From contig NZ_CP020821.1 in NCBI RefSeq assembly GCF_002105755.1, forward strand, positions 310,001-374,000: a DNA stretch of 64,000 bases, written 5' to 3'. A model generated the notes under the pieces. The model had not been told where the DNA came from and did no database searches. It was given only the letters and a program-made list of their open reading frames with translations. Of the stretch, positions 40,237 to 48,418 are shown piece by piece; the first letter of the stretch is position 1, and each line of letters opens with the position of its first letter. This stretch comes from Mycobacterium colombiense CECT 3035. GTDB taxonomy: Bacteria; Actinomycetota; Actinomycetes; Mycobacteriales; Mycobacteriaceae. A program made the translations under genes and the position numbers.

Positions 40237-41802
40237 TCAGGCCGGGCAGTAGGTGTCGGTATTGGGCAATTTGCCGCTGCTGAGGTAGCCGATCAGCGGC
40301 GGAACGGCGCAGCCCGAGAAGATGCTGGCGCCGTGGCCGATGCCCTGCCACATCACCCGCTTGCTGGCGGCGTTGGCGTTGATGATGCTGGCCGCGGTCG
40401 CCGCGACGCCATCGGTGCCGACGATCGGGTCGTTCTGCACGCCGAGCAGCAACACGTCGACCTTGAGGGACTTCGGCGTGGGCGGCGGCGAGCCGGTGGG
40501 CCAGTGCACGCACTTGACCATGTTCAACGCGGCGACGGTGCCGAAGTCGGGGTAGAGCTTGCCCCAGGCGACGACGAGTTCGCGTACCCGGTCGGGCGTG
40601 GGGCGGTTGACCGCGTCGCTGCACACGTTGACGAACTGGCCGTCGGAGTCCTGGATGGCGTTGGCGTGGTTGATCAGGTTGGTCAGCGCGTTGGTGTCGC
40701 CGGAGCGGGCACCCGCGAGGGCGTTGGCCAGGTCGGTGGTGGCGTTGACGCGGCCGCCGACTGGATAGCCGAGCGCGACGGTGATGGCGTTGGCCACCTG
40801 CGCCACCGACACGCCGCCGGGGCCCTTACCGGCGCGGGCGTCGGCCAGCAGGGCGCTGACGGCGCCCTTCGGATCGGCGCCCAGCGCGCAGTTCACCGCG
40901 ATGCACTGCGCGGCGAAGGCGTCGAGCGCGGCCTGCTGCCCCTTGACCTGCTGCTCGGCGGCGGCTTCGGCGTTGGTGCCCAACGCAACCGGCGAGTCGA
41001 GGATCAACCGGGCCACCTTGTCCGGCCGTGATCCGGCGTAGGCCAGCGCCACCTGCGCGCCGTTGCCGATCCCGACCAGCGCGAGGGCGGGCACGTCCCA
41101 CAGGCTGCGCAACCGCTCGATGTCGGAGGCGGCGTGCGCGTCGTCGTAGGACGAGGCGTTGGGCCCGATCCCGACGGCGTCGCCGCAGTTGGTGGTGGCG
41201 GTGTTGGAGACCTCGGAGAGGTTGGCCACCGGGTCGTCGCCGGTCTGGAATTGCGACTGGTCGCGCATCTGCTGCCGGTCGAACTTGTCGCGGCAGTCGA
41301 TGGGGCTCGACATCCCGATGCCGCGGCGGTCGACGGACACGATGGGGTGGGTGGCGAGCACGTCGGCGCCGGCGCGCGACAGCCACACCGGCAATTGCGC
41401 CGAGGACGGCAGGTCGGAGCCGGTGGTGAAGATCAGCGGCCCGGCGTCCTGGGGTGTCTTGTCGGAGCGGGCGCGCACCACACCGATGCTCAGGGTGCCG
41501 CCCCCGCCGTTGACCGGGTCCAGGTCGGCGTCGTAGCTCGCGCAGTCCAGGCGGACGCCGGCGGCGGCGGGGACGGCCGCGTCGGCGAACACCTTGGAGG
41601 TGCAGTCGTGCCACGCCAAGTCGTTCTTGGGTGCGGCGATCGGCGGTGGGCCGCTGGGCGCGGGCTTCGAGGGCGCCACCCCCTGCGGTCGCGCGCCGGA
41701 GTTGGTGGCGAACCGCGGATCGGCGGCCAGGCCCGGGACGCAGCCGGCCAGCAACGCGGTCACCGCTACCAGGATCGTGGCGCACGTGTACGGCCGATTC
41801 AT
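40237..41802 (-). CDS. TAP-like alpha/beta-hydrolase lipoprotein, Rv2672-like
   Basis: This 521-residue lipoprotein (Rv2672, 528 aa) has a signal with lipobox LLAGC and Cys21 as the lipidation site. Its fold matches SlpD/E- and TAP-type secreted peptidases: VSVDRRGIGMSSPIDC is the oxyanion/arginine stretch and a TAP-like C-terminal domain has CVHWPTGSP...LLLGVQNDPIVGTDG...GIGHGASIF. The nucleophile elbow reads GIGNG at 244-248, where active relatives have GxSxG, so Gly246 replaces Ser. It may be inactive or use another residue. Many Cys pairs fit an exported protein. ATG at 41802 is 14 bp downstream of the ribD2 stop. Confidence 0.88.
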   Translation of the reverse strand: MNRPYTCATILVAVTALLAGCVPGLAADPRFATNSGARPQGVAPSKPAPSGPPPIAAPKNDLAWHDCTSKVFADAAVPAAAGVRLDCASYDADLDPVNGGGGTLSIGVVRARSDKTPQDAGPLIFTTGSDLPSSAQLPVWLSRAGADVLATHPIVSVDRRGIGMSSPIDCRDKFDRQQMRDQSQFQTGDDPVANLSEVSNTATTNCGDAVGIGPNASSYDDAHAASDIERLRSLWDVPALALVGIGNGAQVALAYAGSRPDKVARLILDSPVALGTNAEAAAEQQVKGQQAALDAFAAQCIAVNCALGADPKGAVSALLADARAGKGPGGVSVAQVANAITVALGYPVGGRVNATTDLANALAGARSGDTNALTNLINHANAIQDSDGQFVNVCSDAVNRPTPDRVRELVVAWGKLYPDFGTVAALNMVKCVHWPTGSPPPTPKSLKVDVLLLGVQNDPIVGTDGVAATAASIINANAASKRVMWQGIGHGASIFSGCAVPPLIGYLSSGKLPNTDTYCPA

Positions 41803-41816
41803 GCCGACCACAGTAG

Positions 41817-42614
41817 CTAGGCCTTGACGTAGCGGGTGTAAAGGTAGCCGGCGTCGTCGGTCAGGACGTGGGCACACCGCATCCGGGTGAGCAGCTGCCC
41901 CGGGCCGGTCGCGATGCGTCGTGCCTGGCCGCCGACGAGGCAGGGCGCGATCGTCAGGCACAGCTCGTCCAGCATGTCGCGCCGCATCAGCGAGTCCAGC
42001 AGTGTCGGCCCGCCCTCGGTGAGGATGTGGCGCATGCCGCGCGCGGCCAGCGCCGCCAGCAGGGCGGCCTCGTCGACCTTCTCGGGATCGCGGCCGGAGC
42101 AGTCGAGCACCTCGCACAGGCCGCTGAGGGCGCGGCGCGTCTGCTCGGCCGCCGCCGTGCAGGTGAGCACCAGCGGCTGCACCTCGGTGCGGGTGAACAC
42201 CGCCATGTCCCGGTTGAGGTGGCCGGATCCGGTCACGATCGCCAGCTGCGGGACCTCGCTTTGGCCGCGGGCCTGCCGCCGCTGCCGTTCGGCGGCGCCG
42301 ACCTGCGCGCCCGAGTAACCCTCGATCCGCACGGTGCCCGCGCCCACCACGATGACGTCGGCGAGCTCGCGCAGCAGGTTGAAGATGAACCGGTCGCCCG
42401 GCCCGCCCATCGCGCCGCTGCTGCCGCCCGTGGTGGCCCCGCCGTCGACGCTGGTGATGAAGTTCGCCCGCACCCACGTCCCGTCGTGTTCGGGATAGTC
42501 GTAGAGCCGGGGGAGGTCGCCGTCGTCGAGCCCGCGAACCGCGCCGAGCAGCGACAGCGGCGTCTCCGAGGTCGCCGAAGTCGCGAAACTCTCGGGGCCG
42601 CCAGAGTCGGGCAT
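41817..42614 (-). CDS. ribD2: RibD C-terminal-type reductase (Rv2671-like)
   Basis: This 265-residue protein has the bacterial dihydrofolate-reductase/RibD-reductase fold. It carries VRANFITSVDGGATTGGSSGAMGGPGD (split here: VRANFITSVDG, then GAMGGPGDR), DVIVVGAGTVRIEGY and ILTEGGPTLLDSLM. No N-terminal deaminase domain is present. In M. tuberculosis Rv2671 can substitute for dihydrofolate reductase when overproduced and so affects antifolate susceptibility; its normal substrate is uncertain. Its start codon overlaps in antisense with the first possible ATG of the zapE gene (CATG at 42612-42615). Confidence 0.9.
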   Translation of the reverse strand: MPDSGGPESFATSATSETPLSLLGAVRGLDDGDLPRLYDYPEHDGTWVRANFITSVDGGATTGGSSGAMGGPGDRFIFNLLRELADVIVVGAGTVRIEGYSGAQVGAAERQRRQARGQSEVPQLAIVTGSGHLNRDMAVFTRTEVQPLVLTCTAAAEQTRRALSGLCEVLDCSGRDPEKVDEAALLAALAARGMRHILTEGGPTLLDSLMRRDMLDELCLTIAPCLVGGQARRIATGPGQLLTRMRCAHVLTDDAGYLYTRYVKA

Positions 42615-42648
42615 GAGTCTGATTGCAGCACGCCGCTACAGTTCCTGC

Positions 42649-43734
42649 ATGCACGGGTCCACCTCCGCGGGCGCTTCGGGCGGCGTGGCCCACCTGGTGG
42701 ATCGGCACCCGACGGTGTCGCCGGAACGGCTGATCGCCCAGTTGCGGCCGCCCCCGACCTTCGCCGACGTGAGCTTCGCGACGTACCAACCCGATCCGGC
42801 TGAGCCGACGCAGGCCGCCGCGGTGGTGGCGTGTCAGGAGTTCTGCCGGAAGGCCGTCGAGCGACGTGCAGGCCGGCGAAAACTGTTGGGCCGACGCGAG
42901 ATTCTGCCCGGTGTCGGGCTCTACCTGGATGGCGGATTCGGTGTCGGCAAGACGCACCTGCTGGCGTCGGCCTACTACGCGCTGCCCGGTGACGGCCCCG
43001 GCGGGTCGCCGGATGGCCCGGCGCCCAAGGCGTTCGCGACGTTCGGTGAGCTGACCCAGCTGGCCGGGGTGTTCGGCTTCGTCGAGTGCATCGACCTGCT
43101 GGCCGATTACACCGCGGTCTGCATCGACGAATTCGAACTCGACGACCCGGGCAACACCACGCTGATCTCGCGACTGCTCTCGTCGCTGGTCGAGCGCGGG
43201 GTCTCGGTGGCCGCCACCTCCAACACGCTGCCCGAGCAGCTCGGCGAGGGCCGGTTCGCGGCACAGGATTTTCTGCGCGAGATCAACACGCTGGCAAGCA
43301 TTTTCACCACGGTACGGATAGAGGGGCCCGACTACCGGCACCGCGGACTGCCGCCCGCGCCGCAACCGCTGTCCGACGACGAGGTGGCCGCGCGCGCCGC
43401 GCGGGTCGACGGCGCGACGCTCGACGACTTCGACGCGCTGTGCGCGCACCTGGCCAGCATGCACCCGTCGCGGTATCTGACGCTGATCGAGGGGGTGAGC
43501 GCGGTGTTCCTGACCGGCGTGCACGGTCTCGACGATCAGAACGTCGCGCTGCGGGTGGTGGCGCTGACCGATCGGCTCTATGACGCCGGCATTCCGGTGC
43601 TGGCCTCGGGCGCCCGGCTGGATACCATCTTCAGCGCGGAGATGCTGGCCGGGGGATATCGAAAGAAGTATCTGCGGGCCACTTCCCGGCTGCTGGCGCT
43701 GACCGCGGCGGCTAATCCAGCTCGCGGATCATGA
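42649..43734 (+). CDS. zapE: AFG1/ZapE-family ATPase
   Basis: This AAA+-like ATPase (361 residues from the ATG at 42649; 373 from the ATG at 42613) matches Rv2670c. Walker A is GGFGVGKTHL (95-104), Walker B is VCIDEFEL, and sensor residues are in VAATSNTLPEQLGEGRF. The family acts in cell division (ZapE, via FtsZ) in proteobacteria and in protein quality control in mitochondria (AFG1). Its 3' end overlaps the GNAT gene by 23 bp. Symbol is by family; start is uncertain because neither ATG has a clear ribosome-binding site. Confidence 0.87.
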   Translation: MHGSTSAGASGGVAHLVDRHPTVSPERLIAQLRPPPTFADVSFATYQPDPAEPTQAAAVVACQEFCRKAVERRAGRRKLLGRREILPGVGLYLDGGFGVGKTHLLASAYYALPGDGPGGSPDGPAPKAFATFGELTQLAGVFGFVECIDLLADYTAVCIDEFELDDPGNTTLISRLLSSLVERGVSVAATSNTLPEQLGEGRFAAQDFLREINTLASIFTTVRIEGPDYRHRGLPPAPQPLSDDEVAARAARVDGATLDDFDALCAHLASMHPSRYLTLIEGVSAVFLTGVHGLDDQNVALRVVALTDRLYDAGIPVLASGARLDTIFSAEMLAGGYRKKYLRATSRLLALTAAANPARGS

Positions 43735-44251
43735 CATAGTCGTTCTCGACGCCCGCGCCGAGTTGAAACGTCCTGGTGCCGTTGATCGTGAACCCGCTCT
43801 TGAGGTAAAAGCGTTGTGCGCGTTGGTTTGCCCGGTTCACGCCCAGCCACACGCAGCGAGCGCCCCAGCCGGCCGCGACGGCGAGGATGCGTTCCATCAG
43901 CGCCGCCGCGGCCCCGCTCGCGTGGCGGTCGGGCAGGACATACATCTTCGACAGCTCGGCGGCGGGGCGGGATTCGACGGCCTGCTGGACGCCGGCGCGC
44001 TCGCGAACCAGCATGGCGTAGCCGACTATCCGGCCGTCCTGGCGCGCGGTGACGACGGCACGATCCGGGTCGGCCAGATACTGCGCGAAGTGCGCGGCCG
44101 ACAGGTTGGCGTCGATGAACGACGCGATGTTCTCCGCGGTCGCCGAGGGCGGACACGCCAACGGAAACGTTTGTGCCGCAACGGCTGCCAGCTCCGTGGC
44201 ATCGCCGGAATCCGCCGGCGCGATCTGCAACGCTCCGGTCAGAGGTTCCAC
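43712..44251 (-). CDS. GNAT-family N-acetyltransferase, Rv2669-like
   Basis: This 179-residue protein has the GNAT fold: FPLACPPSATAENIASFID at the N-terminal substrate side, IVGYAMLVRERA as beta-4, ELSKMYVLPDRHASGAAAALMERIL with the acetyl-CoA pyrophosphate loop, and GVNRANQRAQRFYLKSGFTINGT. Similar enzymes acetylate small amines. The GTG at 44251 is chosen; it lies inside the end of the preceding exported-protein gene (13-bp overlap), implying coupling. The 3' end overlaps the convergent zapE gene. Substrate unknown. Confidence 0.85.
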   Translation of the reverse strand: MEPLTGALQIAPADSGDATELAAVAAQTFPLACPPSATAENIASFIDANLSAAHFAQYLADPDRAVVTARQDGRIVGYAMLVRERAGVQQAVESRPAAELSKMYVLPDRHASGAAAALMERILAVAAGWGARCVWLGVNRANQRAQRFYLKSGFTINGTRTFQLGAGVENDYVMIRELD

Positions 44252-44778
44252 TGCGCGAGGTGATAGCCCGTCTTCTTGTCCAGCAGGACGACGGTGGAGA
44301 CGGGATCGCGGTAGGCGTCCCAGTAGACGCCGCCGCGCACGATCGCCCGGTTCGGGGCGTTGACGAGCACGTTGTCCAGCGCGTCGGGCGCATCGGAGGC
44401 CCGCGGCTTGTAGGCGTCGGCGTTGGGGGTCACGCCGTTGAAGTCCATCACGGTCGCCATCACGTACGGGTTGGGCACCCGGATCGCGCGGATGGTGACG
44501 TCGGCGCGCTCGACGGTGCTGCCCGGAAAGCCCTTGTAGGTGCCCTCGCGGGTGTAGCCGAATCCGGGCGGCGGGTCGCAGGGGCCCACGCCGCTCACGG
44601 TGACGTCGGCGATGAACGTGCCGGTGTCCACCCGCAGCGTGTCGCCGATGTGGCCGATCGGCGCATCGCCGGCCCACGCGCGGGGCGTCGGAACGGCGCC
44701 GACGCCGACGGCGATGATGCCGGCAACGGCGATCAGAAAGGCGGACGCCACCATCGGCCAGCGGTCCATCTTCGCCAT
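44239..44778 (-). CDS. Exported protein, Rv2668-like
   Basis: This 179-residue protein has a clear signal peptide: MAKMDRW, then a hydrophobic stretch, with a probable cleavage site after ARAWA. The mature part looks like a beta-sandwich (GDTLRVDTGTFIADVTVSGV, STVERADVTIRAI, YVMATVMDFNGV), compatible with MPT63-type immunoglobulin-like secreted proteins but not provable by eye. ATG at 44778 follows AGGAGG by seven bases; an ATG 39 bases earlier lies before that site. The operon order is exported protein then acetyltransferase. Confidence 0.82.
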   Translation of the reverse strand: MAKMDRWPMVASAFLIAVAGIIAVGVGAVPTPRAWAGDAPIGHIGDTLRVDTGTFIADVTVSGVGPCDPPPGFGYTREGTYKGFPGSTVERADVTIRAIRVPNPYVMATVMDFNGVTPNADAYKPRASDAPDALDNVLVNAPNRAIVRGGVYWDAYRDPVSTVVLLDKKTGYHLAQWNL

Positions 44779-44862
44779 GTCGTGCCTCCTTGGCGCCGTT
44801 GCGGGGGACCATCGCATGATTGCACACGCGGCGATGCCGAAGGGAGGGGTCGGCCGCCCCGT

Positions 44863-45624
44863 TCAGCCGCCTCCGGCCCCGCCCGCGGCGGCATCCCCGC
44901 CGCCGGACAGGGACTGCAGCGCGGTGATCAGATCCGCCTCGACCCGGTCTTTGTCGACGCCGTGTCGGTGCAACGGCCCGTCGCCGCCCTCCAGCTCGAG
45001 CAGCGCCAGCAGTTGGTGTTCGGTGCCGACGTAGTTGTGGCCGAGGCGGAGTGCCTCGCGCACGCTCAGTTCGAGCGCCTTGCGTGCCGGCCCGCTGAAC
45101 GGAATGAGCTGTGGCGGTTGGGCATCCGCGTGCAGCGCGGCGATCGCCTGGGTCGCGGCGGCACGCAGCGCCTCGGTGTCGACCCGCTGCAGGTGCAACA
45201 GCACCGTCGCCAGGGCGGCCGCATCGCCGAGCACACCGAGCAGCAGGTGATCGGGCGTGATCTCGCCGTTGCCCGCCTCGTGCGCGGCGTTCTGCGCCGC
45301 GACCACCGCGCCCCGCGCCCGCGGGGTGAAGCGGGTGAATCCCTGTTCGAGATCGAGCGCGGCGGGCTCGGCGCGCGGCACGAAGCGCTTCTGGGCCGCC
45401 TGCTTGGTGACGCCCATGCTCTTGCCGATGTCGGTCCAGGACGCACCTGAGCGGCGGGCCTGGTCCACGAAGTGGCCGATCAGGTGGTCGGCGATCTCGC
45501 CGAGGTGTTCGGCGGCCAGGACGGCGTCGGCCAGCTGATCCAGCACGTCGGGCCGGGTGGCCTTGATGGCGTCGATCAGCTCGTCGAGGCGGATCGGGTA
45601 GGCGATGCGGACAGGCTCGGACAT
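44863..45624 (-). CDS. clpC2: ClpC2: Clp-N domain protein with DNA-binding N-terminus
   Basis: This 253-residue protein (Rv2667, 252 aa) has no ATPase. Residues 62-81 (SWTDIGKSMGVTKQAAQKRF) form a helix-turn-helix. Two Clp_N repeats follow (about 95-165 and 168-240), as in FTPRARGAVVAAQNAAH and FSGPARKALELSVREAL; in ClpC1 this domain binds phospho-arginine and cyclomarin-type antibiotics. ClpC2 may therefore sense the same ligands and repress a promoter. Twin palindromes overlap its own -35 and -10, and the transcript is probably leaderless. Autorepression is inference from these features and fits my recollection of work on the M. tuberculosis homologue. Confidence 0.92.
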   Translation of the reverse strand: MSEPVRIAYPIRLDELIDAIKATRPDVLDQLADAVLAAEHLGEIADHLIGHFVDQARRSGASWTDIGKSMGVTKQAAQKRFVPRAEPAALDLEQGFTRFTPRARGAVVAAQNAAHEAGNGEITPDHLLLGVLGDAAALATVLLHLQRVDTEALRAAATQAIAALHADAQPPQLIPFSGPARKALELSVREALRLGHNYVGTEHQLLALLELEGGDGPLHRHGVDKDRVEADLITALQSLSGGGDAAAGGAGGG

Positions 45625-45627
45625 GGC

Positions 45628-45672
45628 GTCAACGCTAGGTTGACGCATCGGCACTGTCAACCCTGGGTTGAC
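45628..45672 (-). promoter_or_regulatory. clpC2 promoter with twin palindromic operators
   Basis: On the minus strand TTGACA (45655-45660) and TAGCGT (45632-45637), 17 nt apart, form a good SigA-type promoter. The predicted start point falls on or next to the A of the clpC2 ATG at 45624, so the mRNA would be leaderless. Two perfect palindromes GTCAAC-N5-GTTGAC lie at 45656-45672 and 45628-45644, 28 bp apart. One covers the -35, the other the -10. Confidence 0.82.
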
Positions 45673-45726
45673 GATAATTCTCAAAGGGATGCGGGCCATT
45701 GACCGTTCTGGGAGAATTCGTCAGTC

Positions 45727-46074
45727 ATGAAGCCACTGCTCGCGTTGTGCGGTCTGGCGGTCGCGGCCGGCCTGGCCGCACCGGCGCACGCCGACGCCAC
45801 CGACGACTCGTTCATCGCGTCGCTGCACGCGGCCGGCATCAGCTTCTCCGACCCGGGCAAGGCCGTGGGCGCTGGCAAATGGGTGTGCGACTCGGTCGGC
45901 CAGGGCACGCAGATGCCCGACGTGGTCAAGACGCTGATGTCCAAGAACTCCGCGCTGAGCGAGGACAAGGCCAACCAGTTCGCGGCCATCGCCGCGACCA
46001 CGTACTGCCCGAGCGCCGTCGCGACGAGCACCCCCAGCACGCCGAGCGCGCCGAGTGCCCCGGAAGCCCCGTGA
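45727..46074 (+). CDS. Secreted DUF732 protein
   Basis: This 115-residue protein has a signal peptide (MKPLLALCGLAVAAGLAAPAHA) and a DUF732 domain, a mycobacterial family of small helical exported proteins. The family pattern is SFIASLHAAGISF, a Cys in KWVCDSVGQG and a Cys in TTYCPS, which should form one disulfide. The tail is a Thr/Ser/Ala/Pro repeat (SAPSAPEAP). It is followed 46 bp later by a second DUF732 gene, suggesting tandem duplication. It is divergent from clpC2 across the twin palindromes. Function unknown. Confidence 0.88.
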   Translation: MKPLLALCGLAVAAGLAAPAHADATDDSFIASLHAAGISFSDPGKAVGAGKWVCDSVGQGTQMPDVVKTLMSKNSALSEDKANQFAAIAATTYCPSAVATSTPSTPSAPSAPEAP

Positions 46075-46120
46075 CACTCGAGATGCCAATCACCGCCAGG
46101 TTTGCGACAATCACTGCGTT

Positions 46121-46465
46121 ATGCGATTTCTCCTGGGGCTGACCAGCCTCGCCACCGTGATCTTCCTGGCCGCGCCGGCGCACGCGGACATCGACAACGA
46201 CCAGGACTTCCTCAAAGACCTCCGGGACGCAGGCCTCACCTACCAGGACGGCGGCAACGCGATCACCATCGGCAAGTCGGTCTGCGACCTGCTCGACGAC
46301 GGTCAGTCGGACGCCAAGATCGTGACCGACCTGCGCAACCAGAACCCGGGCTTCCAGGGCGCCGCCGCGGCCAAGTTCACCTACCTCGCGGCCGCCCATT
46401 ACTGCCCGAAGTACATCACCGGCGACGACCGCGGTCCGAAGCCGGACGGGGCCGTCGGCAACTGA
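46121..46465 (+). CDS. Secreted DUF732 protein
   Basis: This 114-residue paralogue of the gene 46 bp upstream has a signal peptide ending APAHA, then DNDQDFLKDLRDAGLTYQDGGNAITIGKSVCDLLDDGQ and AAAHYCPKY with the conserved Cys pair (sequence given in family pieces). I start at the ATG at 46121, directly before the hydrophobic stretch MRFLLGLTSLATVIFLAAP. It and its neighbour probably share a transcript. Function unknown. Confidence 0.87.
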   Translation: MRFLLGLTSLATVIFLAAPAHADIDNDQDFLKDLRDAGLTYQDGGNAITIGKSVCDLLDDGQSDAKIVTDLRNQNPGFQGAAAAKFTYLAAAHYCPKYITGDDRGPKPDGAVGN

Positions 46466-46494
46466 GCCGACCGCGGCCGCAATAGGCTTGTGCC

Positions 46495-47451
46495 GTGCGC
46501 CTCGATCCCGGACCGCTGACATGGGACGCGGCCGCTGCGACCTGGCATGTCGACCTCGTCTCCGCGGCCGTCGTCGCAGCGCTCGCCATCGGGTACGCCT
46601 GGTGCTATCGGCGCACCCGCGCCGGCGAACGTCGGGTGCGCGCCGCGAACGCCGCCTGTTTCGGCGCGGGCGTGTTGGTGTGGCTGCTGGCCACGATCAG
46701 CGCGCTGGGTGCCTACGCCTACGTCCTGTTCTGGGTGCGCGCGCTGCAGGTGTTGCTGCTGCTCTACGTCGTGCCGTTTCTCATCGCGCAGGCCAAGCCG
46801 ATCACCGTCTTTCGCGACGCCGTCGGGCCCGCCGGCCGCGGCCGCATCGATCGCTTGTTGGCGACGCGGTTCGCGCGCGTGCTCGTGCACCCGGCGACCA
46901 CCTCGGTGGCGATGCTCGCCACGCCGTGGCTGCTGTACCTGACGCCCTGGTACACCGCGGCCCTGCGCACCGAGTGGGTGGGCGCGCCTACGCGAATCTT
47001 GTTGGTGGCCTTGGGCTTCTGCTACTTCTATGCCCGGCTGCAGGAAGATCCCGTGCCGCACCGGTATCCGCAGTCGATCTCGCTGCTGATCACCGTCGCC
47101 GAGGCGCTGGGCGACGGTGTCCTGGGGTTGGTCATCTGGCAGGGCTCGTTGATCGGCGCGGCGTATTACGCGGGGCTGCAACGGACTTGGGGCCCCGACC
47201 CGCGGCTCGACCAGACGATCGGGGCCGGCGTCTTGTGGATCCTCGGGGACCTGGTCGGGTGGCCGTTCGTGCTGCTGCTGATGCGCGCCATGTCCCGCGA
47301 CGAGAAGGCCCACGCCGAAGCGGTCGATGCCGAACTGGACGAGGCCGAGGCGCGGGGCGCCGACAGTGCGGGCGCCGAGACCGAAACCCCTGCGCCGTCG
47401 GGGCTTTGGTGGGAGAACGACCCGCAGCTGCGGGAGCGGTTCCGCCGCTGA
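46495..47451 (+). CDS. CtaG-type cytochrome c oxidase assembly membrane protein
   Basis: This 318-residue protein resembles Caa3_CtaG (YwiC/CtaG) proteins involved in assembly of the copper centre of heme-copper oxidases. About seven membrane helices run from VVAALAIGYAWCY to LWILGDLVGWPFVLLLMRAM. Typical sequence includes HVDLVSAAV at the N-terminus, VLLLLYVVPFLIAQAKPI and QEDPVPHRYPQSISLLITVAE. The acidic tail after 270 is cytoplasmic. The GTG start at 46495 is 29 bp after the DUF732 gene. M. tuberculosis has a fused larger relative, so this is an extra stand-alone copy. Confidence 0.83.
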   Translation: MRLDPGPLTWDAAAATWHVDLVSAAVVAALAIGYAWCYRRTRAGERRVRAANAACFGAGVLVWLLATISALGAYAYVLFWVRALQVLLLLYVVPFLIAQAKPITVFRDAVGPAGRGRIDRLLATRFARVLVHPATTSVAMLATPWLLYLTPWYTAALRTEWVGAPTRILLVALGFCYFYARLQEDPVPHRYPQSISLLITVAEALGDGVLGLVIWQGSLIGAAYYAGLQRTWGPDPRLDQTIGAGVLWILGDLVGWPFVLLLMRAMSRDEKAHAEAVDAELDEAEARGADSAGAETETPAPSGLWWENDPQLRERFRR

Positions 47452-47457
47452 GCTACC

Positions 47458-48378
47458 TCAGGTCGCGCGTGCCGTCCAGGTGAAGCTCTGCATCTCCGGG
47501 ATCTGTGGCGCGAGCGCCGCGGCGACGTTGCGACCGATCTGGTCGGAGACCGCCAGCGACGTGTCGGCGCTGAGAAACCCTTCGACCTCGACGCGCAGGG
47601 TCCGCCCGGTCCACCGGGCCCGGGCGTGCGCATGCGTCACACCGGGGACCGAGGCGGCGACGGCCTCGGCGGTGGTGATGATGTCGGGGTCGACACCGTC
47701 GAGCAGGCGGTGCGCGATATCGGTGGTCACCTCCCAGCCGACGTGGCAGATGAACCCGGTGACCACTATCCCGGCGACGGCGTCGGCCCAGCCCCAGCCG
47801 ACTGCCACGCCGATCAGCCCGAGCACCGCACCGCCCGACGACAACGCGTCGAGCCACGAATGCTTGGCGTCGGCCACCATGGTCGCCGACCGAATTCGCC
47901 TGCCTACCACCAGCTTGTAGCGGGCCACCAGCTGATTGCCCACCACGCCGACGACCGCCGCGCCGATGCCCCAGCCCACGTGACCGGTGCCGCCGTGACG
48001 AAGCAGCTTGCTCACGCTTTCGAAACCGGCGACGACGGCGCTGCCCCAGATCACCAGCGCCACCCCGATCCCGGCGAGGTCTTCGGCGCGTTCGTAGCCG
48101 TAGGGATACCGCTCGGTGGGCAGCTTTCGCGACGCGCGGAAGCCGATGAACACCAGGGCGCTGGTGGAGACGTCCGACAGGTTGTGCAGCGCGTCGCCCA
48201 GCAGCGCCACCGAGCCGGACAGCAGCGCGATGACCAATTCGACCATGCCGGTCAGCGCCAGTCCGACGGCGCTGACGGCGACGGCGCGATTGGCCTGCCG
48301 GCGCTCGCCGGCGTCGTCCGCCACGTTGTCGAGGGGGAAGCTTGCGGCGGGGTCACGCACTCCGTTGATCACATGCAT
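47458..48378 (-). CDS. Cation diffusion facilitator (Zn/Fe/Cd-type efflux)
   Basis: This 306-residue CDF transporter has six membrane helices and a C-terminal cytoplasmic metal-sensing domain. The transport metal site is visible as Asp62, His65 and Asp69 in GDALHNLSDV on helix 2 and His173/Asp177 in DAKHSWLDA on helix 5. The cytoplasmic end has GVTHAHARARWTGRTLRVEVEG. HD-HD type sites favour Zn2+ or Cd2+/Mn2+. ATG at 48378 is preferred to 48396. The gene converges with the CtaG gene. No metal regulator is adjacent. Confidence 0.88.
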   Translation of the reverse strand: MHVINGVRDPAASFPLDNVADDAGERRQANRAVAVSAVGLALTGMVELVIALLSGSVALLGDALHNLSDVSTSALVFIGFRASRKLPTERYPYGYERAEDLAGIGVALVIWGSAVVAGFESVSKLLRHGGTGHVGWGIGAAVVGVVGNQLVARYKLVVGRRIRSATMVADAKHSWLDALSSGGAVLGLIGVAVGWGWADAVAGIVVTGFICHVGWEVTTDIAHRLLDGVDPDIITTAEAVAASVPGVTHAHARARWTGRTLRVEVEGFLSADTSLAVSDQIGRNVAAALAPQIPEMQSFTWTARAT

Positions 48379-48418
48379 ACCGCCAGCATGCCCCACTCGG
48401 TCGCGGCGCCCAAGTCCT

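Noticed and set aside
40237..43524. A 1095-codon open frame on the minus strand
   Set aside because: Only the part from 41802 down is the real lipoprotein; the upstream part is antisense to zapE and out of frame with ribD2, a by-product of high GC.
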